This document shows positions 55,801 through 64,000 of a DNA stretch of 64,000 bases, in pieces (positions within the stretch are counted from its first letter, which is position 1; every line of letters begins with the position of its first letter). Origin of the DNA: Annulohypoxylon bovei var. microspora (lineage: Eukaryota > Ascomycota > Sordariomycetes > Xylariales > Hypoxylaceae); contig MU405258.1 of assembly GCA_022836615.1 (NCBI GenBank), positions 1-64,000 of the forward strand, in the 5' to 3' direction. The notes under the pieces were generated by a model. It searched no databases. It had not been told where the DNA came from and was given only the letters and a program-made list of their open reading frames with translations. The position numbers and the translations under genes are program-made.

Positions 55801-58800
55801 GTATCAATGCCCAATGACAGGAATTGGTGCTTTTGTGCAACCGGCCAATTGGGCTCCGAAACTTTACTAGAGGTGTGGCCAACGTGCCCAGTGTGTTTCT
55901 CTCCCACTCCCTCTCTCTCCGACTCGAGGCGAGGATACATTGTTACTCGCGATATATGACTACGTATTTGACGAGCCCGCGAAGTACTTACTCGAATGCT
56001 CAGCTGTAACCCTGCAATGCAGATGGGTGGTAAAGGAAAAACTAGATCACCCTGCATCTATGCGATGCGAGCACATCCGCTGTGGAGTACCTCTCTGTGA
56101 ACCCATTCTCCAGGCAGAGTCGGCAACGGAGCCGTTCCAATCACTTACCCTTGTCTGACCTTGAATTCGATGGTGTTAAGGGGGACAACTCATAGTTTTG
56201 TCCAACCGTGGGTAACGAGGGAAATGTACCAGCCACTTAGAGGGAGTCGATGAAGCCTCGTTCGGGACTTCGAATAGACGGTGAGCTAAGAGAGGGCTTA
56301 CATTTGCAGGAGTTGACATAGTCCGCGTGAAGTGTTCGACGAATCCCGGCTCTCCTGTATAAACGAGTAGGCGTATAGGTTACACAGAGCCAAAGGGGAA
56401 AGCTTAAGCAGCGAATCAGGGGTTAGCTTCTGAGCAGGCGTATCATACCCTTTCTGGTTCCTTTGGGCCTTAGAGAATGTCTCGAAGAACTGTTCTGTAC
56501 GTATCCTCCGGGTAGGACTAAGACACATCCCGCTGCGGCGACTTCTTTGGTTCTAGCCCCCAACCAATGAGCTGGCGATGCAGGGCTTCGAGAGGCTGTT
56601 AACAAAACAGGAACACATGGCTGATCTTCTCTCCCCTCGAGTCCAACGTTCTTGCGTGTGGGCTCAGATGCATGCTACTGCATCTGAGGGAGGGGAGGGG
56701 CTTGTACTCCCCACGCCCCCCATGGTCGTCCCACCCCTATAGAAACAAAGGTGGGTAGCGATGGATGTGAGAGTGTCTCGGAGGCCGCGGTGTATTATTG
56801 GGTTAGAGGAAGAAGGAGGCCATTCTGCTTACTTTGGACTATGGGAATGCGCATATCATTTCTTGCACATGATTTGGATATAGTGTGGCCGGAATTATGA
56901 TGTTCTCGGTAGAATTTCTTTATGGCGTCGAATGGCTGAGAGCTCTTGATTGGCTGGTTGAAACAAAATTCAACGTCAAATCTCTCCTCTTGTAGGGGTA
57001 ATGATATACATCGATCCTGCAGATGTCAAGCAACAACCGAGGTTTGTTTGATAGCTAAATGAATAGTTATAATGTGTTTAAATCGGCGTGAACGGAACGG
57101 GCCGTGGAATATTAGGCCAAGCGCCTGTTATATCCCGGGAAAGGATTTATTCATGACAGTACCTGGCCGCCTCGTCTGGCCTTGTTGACCCAGGGGTCCG
57201 CGCTCTCTACGTACCATGGCAACAGACGCAAACAATAGTGTTAGTAGACATAAACATCGCTAAAACTCATACCGATGCGTGCTTTTGATTCTAGCCATCC
57301 CTTGCCGCTAGGGAAACATATATTTTACTATGATGCGGGTTAACATCAGTTCTAAAGACAACACACAGCCATGCCATGAAAATATCGGCTCATATCTCAT
57401 CATAAGAGAGTATTAACAAATAGTACTATAGTTAAAGTTGTGACCGTACCTTGTCGGTGATGAACGAAGCAAACATCCTGCATATGTGGAGTCCTGCTAT
57501 GGGTTAAATATGGCATCACTATGATTATCGGGTCGTCACCGTGTCGTAAAACGTAAGGTCGGTTATATAGCGAGATAGGAACGAGGTTGAATATATGGCC
57601 TAGGGGTTTTACTATTACGGCTCTCGTATATATGTGGTTGCTATTAATAATATGACAAATAACAAGATATGGTTTCTCCGTTAGCCTTCCTAAGAAAACG
57701 TCAGTGCCTAGTCTAAAACCTGAATTAGTTCCCCGGAGACTCAAGTTTTGTCACGAGGAATTTACGTTACACCCACCATCTTCTAAGAATTGCAAATGTT
57801 CTATGAGCCCCATAGAAGTGGTTTGTACTTTAACCATGCTTGGATAGCGGCATGAACCGGTACCGAGGACTAGATGCGGCCATGATCGTAGCCACTCCCT
57901 TCAAGGTGATAAATTGGGAAAGGTTAGGGCTGCTTTCGATCCCCCAGAGTTCCTGGGCACGCATCTTGCACAAGCCGGGGGCGAAATCGTGCAGGTGGGC
58001 CTAGGCCAAAAGTGCATTGCCACGTCGCTGGTCTAACTAAACCCCCGTTGAAGATCTCGAGTTTACCTGACTCTCGTATAACCAGAGAGGGAAGCTGTTT
58101 ATATGTGACTTGGTGTAGTTTCACGTGAATTAAATGGCGTCGTGATATCGTGGGAAACAAAAATTCCCCTGGGGGCTTACATATAGGTGTAGGTAGGTAT
58201 CTAGTCTTGGCTGTGCGGCCGCAGAAAGGTAGCCTAGCCCTTCGACCCAAAAAGGTGCTAATATCGACGAAGTCGTCATAGTAACCCGGCCCCCTGTACA
58301 GACGATGTGTTGTCTTTTCTGGGAAAGGGTTAGGAATTCCCGTAACTGATGTAACGGGTATGTCGGATGCTAAGGAAGAGAAGCTTGAACAACCCGTAAT
58401 AGTTGTTGGCTGCAAGTGCTGCCCAGAGTGCGTCAGGACGATATCTTCTTTCCCGATGTGGCTTGATGATGAGCTGGACAGCTCGAAAACATAGTCTATG
58501 GAAACCCAATCAAACAAAATCAGGCGAGAAGCGGCAACAAAAGGAAGTGGCAAAGCAATCAAAACTGCTAGTCTATAAACCACGCAATATGGGGACCTGT
58601 CTAAGCCTAAACAAAGAGACCAGCGTTGGCTGTTATAGATGCAGGATATAGTCTCGGAGTTTTGCGGCGAGTGATTGGGCATCTGTTTAAGGTAATCACC
58701 CGAGACGTGGCAAGGGACGAAACATAATCCCCTGTTCCAGTGATTGACAATACATGCTCGTCCTAAAAGGCAAGTTGCCTCACGAGGCAGGGGGGTGGGA

Positions 58801-59630
58801 GACCTACCCGCGGCTAGCCAGATGGCTTGCATAGGCAGGCAGTGGGGATGGGCCACATCCTGGTTGCAGACGGGAAAGGATCAAACTCTGCGTGCAACGG
58901 GGTGTAGTAACAGGGTGTCAAATTCGAGGCTGATGGCTCACGTATCAGGGATAACGGCGGACCGCTCAGAGACGTTAGAAAATCGACCCAATAGAGAACA
59001 GCGTAGGGAAAGAGGGGCCGCCATCTATCATTCTCGAATCAAGTAGCTGGTAAACTACTCATCAGTCAGGGTACTCGTAGGCTGTATCCAGAGTGGGGAA
59101 GTTGAGCCGGTGGAAATTGAAGCAACTAGAGTCAACGTGGCATCCGTCCAGCATTCTAGGAAACATGTTGGACGGACTGGTAGCGAAATGGACATGCAAC
59201 CCCAATTAGCAGACAGGCTGAGTTGTCAACGACCAATCTTCGGGGGTTGTTTGTGATAACTCTGGGCACAGTCTTGACGAATATGTAGTGAAAGGTTGCG
59301 GCCAAACGCAAGTCGAGAACGGATGCCGGGTTGGGATAGCCAGAGGGAAACCCAAGACGTGGGCAAAAAGTATAAGTATTACTGTTTTCCCTACTGATGT
59401 CACTCGGCTCGGTGGTGGAGTAATTCGAACCAAGATATCACGAATCTCAGTCTATACGAAAAATAGGGGGGAGCTTCAACCTGAGCCCACTGTGACCATT
59501 GAAAACGATACCCTTGTTGAATTATAGAGGTATAGATTGTCTGACAAGCCTGTGTTCCCCTTCGACTAAGCTAATTGGTGGACCGGCAGGCCAAGCTTCT
59601 TACTCAGATCGACTCTTCTAAGCAGTAACG
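52874..59630. other. 6.7-kb gene-poor intergenic region
   Basis: No gene I can support. Frames of 100-310 residues occur (55644-56057, 57400-57744 and 57924-58856, all minus) but none carries recognised motifs, splice-extended continuity or plausible protein order. Contents: ACATATAC microsatellite (54743-54812), a short CATTTTGT repeat (about 54950-55008) and TAGGTA motifs. Base composition is ordinary, so it is not a RIP block. Long non-coding RNA, old transposons or a young gene are possible. Confidence 0.5.
54743..54812. repeat. ATACAC/TATACA microsatellite
   Basis: About 70 bases of alternating CATATA, CACATA and CCTACATATA units. The plus frame reads YTYTYTYTYTHT, purely a product of the repeat. 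Confidence 0.9.
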
Positions 59631-59963
59631 ATGTGCTATTTCGAACAAACGCGTTGGATGTGCGGCTACTGGCGATGGGGCCACTTCCGTCAACAATGTA
59701 CGAAGGAGTATCGAACCGGGGAGACATGCGGACTAAAGCTGGTGTACTGTACGAACCAAGAGATGGACAATTGTAAACTCTGCAAGGACATGGAGAAGAA
59801 ACAACGAAAGTTTACCAAACTCCAAAACGACGTCTTCCGATGGGAACGAGAAGGAAACCGAACCGCAACGATCGAGAAAGCCCAACGGGATATGAGAGAA
59901 GTCGACGAGGCGATGCAAAACATGGTCCAACAACATCATAACAGGCAATACTCGGTGGTATAG
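59631..59963 (+). CDS. Conserved small Cys-rich fungal protein, 110 residues
   Basis: Single exon starting MCYFEQTRWMCGYWRWGHFR. Seen: Cys residues at 2, 11, 23, 33, 40, 48 and 51, in a likely metal-binding or disulphide N-terminal half (CGYW, QQCTKEYRTGETCGLK, CTNQEMDNCKLC), then a charged coiled coil (MEKKQRKFTKLQNDVFRWEREGNRTATIEKAQRDMREVDEAM). I recall similar short uncharacterised proteins in many filamentous fungi with the start MCYxxxxRWxCGxW and the GNRxATIE segment. No signal peptide, so cytosolic or nuclear. Function unknown. It stands alone in a gene-poor region; confidence rests on the Cys spacing and coiled coil. Confidence 0.75.
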   Translation: MCYFEQTRWMCGYWRWGHFRQQCTKEYRTGETCGLKLVYCTNQEMDNCKLCKDMEKKQRKFTKLQNDVFRWEREGNRTATIEKAQRDMREVDEAMQNMVQQHHNRQYSVV

Positions 59964-61235
59964 GGATTGTGGTCAGCGGAATAGCTCGAAGAGGAGGGTT
60001 AGCACGACTGCTCAGGATCAGTAGATTTCTTTTGTCACGGGTCTATAGGAACAACCGAGAAAGGCGGAAGAGGTTAATTTCAAAACTTGGAACGGGCATC
60101 TAGGGGAAGACGTGTTCTTCTGGATTAGCATACTCATGCTGGAAAGCCGGTCTTTTGTACGTTGTACTGGATGCGAATTGTTTGAACTAAATGTACTAGA
60201 GGGCTCTTTTGTGATTCCCGAACTTGAGTACTCGGTCCGGTTTTAGAAGGATTTTATGCGTGACCGATGCTCGGAAGAGTCTCGTTGGGGACTATCTCTT
60301 TCTGTATTCGTTCCTACGATGAATGCTTCAGTCCTCGGCCGGCCGGCTGGCATGGATATCTCGAATGAATAATGGAAAATGAATTATGAATTATGAAGAA
60401 CGAAAAGGCAAATTCTAGCAAAGCAATTGAACTAAGCGGCTGGACTATAACTAGGTACCTAGCTACTTTCATCTTGGCGGAAGCGATGGAAATAAGGACA
60501 ATGCCGGATAGGGGTGGTCTTTGCTATTAGCTCTCCAGTCACGCGGATGCTTCAATAGGAAGATACGGTGAATCGGGGTAAAATAATAGGTCAGAGATTA
60601 TTCTTGTGGTATTCTCTATGGTAGGTGGATTATGACCAGCAACTCTTAACCCTAAGTGAGTGGATAGTAGACCGGGGATACATATTAGGGGGGGTGTTGT
60701 TTGCGGCCCTTCCCGGATTCCCCGCTCACTGGCTAGATCCGACGCACAGACTCCCGTTTTGAATTCTAGAATGTCTATCGTGAACTTCTTCGGAGCACAC
60801 GATTCTTCCCACGATACCGAAGCCGGAAGATAATCACCTTGATATGGTTAAATGTTTATAGAAATGCGTACCGGTCAGGCGGGACTGCTATAGAACACCC
60901 ACTTTATAGCTAGGCACGTGTTTGATATTCGATGGGGTTGCTCCTCTCACGCACGTGAAATCGTCACCTGATTGGCTATAGGGGTGCTAGCAAAACGCAG
61001 GGAAGCGGGTAGACAATGGATTTATTAACTTATTTTAGTATATGCACCTCGGTCTCCATTGTATACTCCAAGATTGGAATAGAACAAGACCCGCGGTGAA
61101 CCCTTGCTGGGTCTAGAAAACTCATCACCAAGTTGATACCAGCTCTAGGCCAGTCATATTCAAACACTAACTGGTGGAATTGAACAAACTCCAATTGGCA
61201 AGCTGGCGTCATTCGTTAATTAAGATAGCTTTCTT
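59964..61235. other. Intergenic, no gene seen
   Basis: About 1.27 kb between the small Cys-rich gene and the LAMTOR1-like gene. A 60-residue minus frame at 61030-61212 has no support. Nothing else recognised. Confidence 0.55.
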
Positions 61236-61839
61236 TCATGTCCTTGCTGCAGTTATATCTGCAAATGTCCCCACAAGGGGGCCGCCTGCTTCGTCCTTGA
61301 TGCTGGGAGGGTTGGCTTTCAACTCGACAGTATCATCCTCGCTTAGTAGCCATTCCACAGCACCGGGACCGCCATCTGCCGAAGTTGCGTCCCCCTCCGT
61401 TGAGAGTTTGGACAAAATGTTTTGGTAGCGGGCCATACGAGCCTCTTGTCCTGAAAATAAGGCCGGTTGAGTCCTTTGAGACTCTTGTGGGGTGATTTCG
61501 AATACGTCAACGAGGTTACTATGAAAGTGATTAGTATAGCAGTAAACACTAATTTAGGATTGAATGATGCATACTTGGAGGTTCGCGCTACTACTCTTTG
61601 CAGGGCCTCGACCTCTCGTTGCGACTCGAGCGGGTCGGCTTGAGAGTTCATGTTCTGCTCGCCAAAGCTTCCATATTGGAGATTATTCGGATCGTCAAAG
61701 AGAAGTCGGGACACATCGTCCTATTTCAATTAGTCAGCACTAAAATGATTGTATTATTCGTTATTTAGGGGCATGAAGCGCATACCTCATCGTACGAGTC
61801 GCGGCGTCGGCTGCCGAGGCAGGAGGCGCAAATGCCCAT
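61236..61839 (-). CDS. LAMTOR1/Ego1-type lysosomal adaptor protein
   Basis: Three exons, 61839-61786, 61720-61575 and 61518-61236, giving 160 residues. Exon 1 encodes MGICASCLGSRRRDSYDE: Gly2 for myristoylation and Cys4/Cys7 for palmitoylation, as in LAMTOR1 (p18) and yeast Ego1. Exon 2 has DDVSRLLFDDPNNLQYGSFG and REVEALQRVVARTS; exon 3 continues NNLVDVFEITPQESQ and RMARYQNILSKLS, the LAMTOR1 helices. Family role: anchors the Ragulator/EGO complex to the vacuole membrane for Rag GTPase-TORC1 nutrient signalling. Both introns (64 nt and 56 nt) keep frame. Assignment rests on the N-terminal lipidation motif and the ARTSNNLVD segment. Confidence 0.85.
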
Positions 61840-62233
61840 TTTGATTGTAATAAACGGATTGTGGTAGGGGAATTGAAGAAATGACGGAATGGGACATCTG
61901 CCCTCTTTTAACGACTAGTAGAATGAAAACATAAAAGATTGTATAATCTGCCTGGTGGCCCGGGCAAGAGTTAGAAACTTTGAGGCACTCGTCGCAAAAA
62001 AGGTTGACGTTGGAACAATTTCGGAATTGTCGCCGTCCATGCGCGACACGGGATGTACCTTCAGCTTTCCACTCCTTCTAGAAGCCCGTGCACTGTGCAC
62101 ACTTATGTAATCACAAACCTTGCCAATGACGACATGTACCTTACCTAATTCTCTCCTTTTCTTATCTTAGGTAATCACTCTTTATTACCTAAGTACCTAC
62201 TTTTAACCCACTGTATCCTGAAGCCGACCTCTA
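61840..62233. other. Intergenic
   Basis: 394 bases between two minus-strand genes, holding the LAMTOR1-like promoter and the 3' flank of the biotin gene. A TACCTA motif occurs at 62184-62203. No gene supported. Confidence 0.55.
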
Positions 62234-64000
62234 TTAATGTGCCGTTAGAGCACGCTGTATCATACCCGCAATTTCTTTGATATCATCCCTGGTGCTTTTT
62301 TGACTTCCCATGATATACAGTACATTTCCTAGGACCCGGCTATGGACGTTCCACATTCCTTCCTTATCACCATCGAGTAGAGCACGCTGTAGCTTCAATG
62401 TTGCTGTGCTTTTATAACCCAGACCATCTGCAGCACTCATATGAATCGCAAGAACGCTGCCTAGGGCCCATGTTCCTGCTACGAGCTGTGTTTCATTCGA
62501 GATCCAATTCAATAGGTCCCACGGCCAGATGGACCACACCTCGGGCTTCGTGGCGCTAGATTGGTTACTCAAAGATCCTGACCAGTCGCTGTCTTTTGCC
62601 CAACCCCACTCGCCTTGCTTCTCCATCGTCTGCATTTGTCGCACTGATTCCAAGGCAACTTGGCAGCCGATTGGATGGGCTGTATAGCTGTGTCCATGAA
62701 GTAAAGCATCGGCCTTATCCTCGCTTTCGAAGACTCTGAAAATACTTTCAGATGCTAACGTGGTACTGAGCGGCACTAAACCACCAGTTAAGAGCTTGGC
62801 ATGGACAGAAATGTCAGGTTCACTTTTGAGAAAAGAGGAGGCCGTGAATCTGCCAAGACGATATAGTCCAGTGAACACCTCGTCAAATATGACAGGAAGA
62901 CCAGTCCAACACATAGGGTCCGAGGTTTTAGACTTAGAACTCGAGCTAAAGAGGCTCGCCGAGCGACGGACTACGTTGACAAGGGCACGTTGGAAAAGAG
63001 GATCACTATATTCAAATTAGCCATGCCACTTCTCAGAGGGAGTCTTGTAAGCTTGTTTCTTACACTAGCTGCATGCCTCCTGCTCCGATCACCACTGGCT
63101 CCATGAGTAAGGCACCGAATTTTCGGCCGTTGTTTAGATGGTGGGATAATCTTCTTTCGATATAATTCTCATAAGCCCTATGTTGGTGCCTTGATTCGCG
63201 CGAATCGATATCGAATATGTCGGATAAGTTTGCAAATATTTGGTCGTCTCCAAGATCGGCTCTTAGCGCGTCGGGCACCTCGACGACCCACTGGCTGCGA
63301 ATGCACCTAATACTTGGATAATCATACCAGATACCTTTTCCGTTATACCACTCGATATTCTCATTGTAGGTACTCGGCTCGGCGCAATCCATAGCTCCAA
63401 TGGTGTCGCCATGATACCCGCCTTTCAACCCGATGATTCCGATATCCTCACTTGCAGCCCAGCCGTATCGAAGTCTGGCCGCCCTCAAGGCCATTTTCAC
63501 TGCTACCTCTACGCCAGTGCTGCCATTGTCTGAGAAGAACACGCGGGCGAGGCGAGGATTCTCTATACCGGATAGGAGAGTCTCTGCCAATGCCAAGGCA
63601 GGCTCGTGAACGGCTCCAGCAAACATGACATGGCCATAGCGACCTGCCGCATAGGCTGCGGCCATTGTAAGCGAAGGATTGCCGTGGCCGAGCCCCTGAG
63701 TCCACCACGATGCAGAGCCGTCGAAAGAAGGCTGCAAAACGGGGTCGTTCTTTTGGGTCGTCCTTACATTTGGCACAAGGGTCTGAAAGAAGTCTCCTCG
63801 GGCGCTGTCAATTGCAACAATGCTGTCTGGGGAAATGAGCTTGTGTTGAGTAAAGGGGTACCATATCCGCTTGTATGCCTCGCCAGACATGGACTCGAGC
63901 CTCTCAATGCGCGCTTGATGTTTGCGATCTAAATGGTCCAGAATTTTCCGAGTAGCCATGTTGCCGCCTTCCTTCTCGTAATATTTCAACATCAACTTCG
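62234..64000 (-). CDS. bioDA: DAPA aminotransferase (BioA) domain of biotin biosynthesis protein, probably BioD-BioA fusion; 5' partial
   Basis: Runs off the right edge; the visible exons are 64000-63064 (partial) and 63005-62234, with a 58-nt intron (GTAAGA donor, AATATAG acceptor), 569 visible residues. Seen: RIWYPFTQHKL, the diagnostic start of BioA; WWTQGLGHGNPSL, FFSDNGSTGVEVAVKMALR, GGYHGDTIGAMDC, VIFDEVFTGLYRLGR and AKLLTGGLVPLSTTLAS, where the Lys is the expected pyridoxal-phosphate lysine; HSYTAHPIGCQVAL. Family role: S-adenosylmethionine-dependent amination of KAPA to DAPA. The open frame before WYPFTQH (KYYEKEGGNMATRKILDHLD) is not a start but a linker, as in fungal proteins fused to dethiobiotin synthetase (BioD). 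The BioD half is therefore expected beyond the window; that is inference. Confidence 0.92.

Noticed and set aside
55644..56057. 137-residue minus-strand ORF and overlapping plus-strand ORFs
   Set aside because: Frames open on both strands over the same stretch with no motif, no intron logic and no homologous family recalled.
57924..58856. 310-residue open frame on the minus strand
   Set aside because: No recognised motif, Ser/Pro/Arg-heavy random-like order, no splice-supported extension. Kept only as part of the gene-desert finding.

Overview
The window is nuclear DNA of a filamentous ascomycete (Pezizomycotina, probably Sordariomycetes). Genes carry short introns, mostly 50-80 nt, with GT/AG ends and CTAAC/CTGAC-like branch sites. 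Neighbours lie on both strands without operons. The gene families are typical of these fungi: Zn2Cys6 and Clr5 proteins, SRR1-like, GH74, Hsp88-type Hsp110 and a BioD-BioA type biotin enzyme. A strongly AT-rich block looks like repeat-induced point mutation (RIP). Intergenic DNA is littered with TAGGTA/TACCTA motifs. Species cannot be named from sequence alone.

Left third (0-25 kb) is metabolic and accessory. In order it holds an atypical SDR, an indoleamine 2,3-dioxygenase with four copies of a 19-bp palindrome upstream, a small orphan gene, a glutathione-S-transferase-like gene with an apparent 8-bp frameshifting insertion, a Zn2Cys6 regulator, an FAD monooxygenase, a UPF0303/HbpS-like protein, a second SDR, a 1456-residue Clr5-ankyrin protein, a decayed FAD monooxygenase pseudogene and an NMN-adenylyltransferase-like gene. 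The regulator and its redox neighbours could be a small catabolic or detoxification island, but there is no polyketide, peptide or terpene synthase. A Cys-rich/C2H2 zinc-finger gene follows at 26-28 kb.

Middle (30-45 kb): the housekeeping genes hsp88 (Hsp110, with a heat-shock element upstream) and mitochondrial N-acetylglutamate synthase (with a TGACTCA cross-pathway-control site upstream) precede a transposon-derived block at about 37.1-41.45 kb. That block is strongly AT-rich, but contains an unmutated G-rich minisatellite and a strong hairpin, and has tRNA-like B-box elements near both edges. An SRR1-like gene follows directly, then an 808-bp foldback element with 89-bp perfect terminal inverted repeats.

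Right third (44-64 kb): a secreted GH74 xyloglucanase, a 56-residue Cys-rich ORF, Mediator Med7, a ZNF830-type zinc-finger splicing factor candidate, an F-box gene in two exons, 6.7 kb with no supported gene, a conserved 110-residue Cys-rich protein, a LAMTOR1-type lysosomal adaptor and the BioA part of a biotin biosynthesis gene running off the right edge. Exon structures were derived by eye from splice sites and frame continuity. Family assignments come from recalled motifs, not searches.
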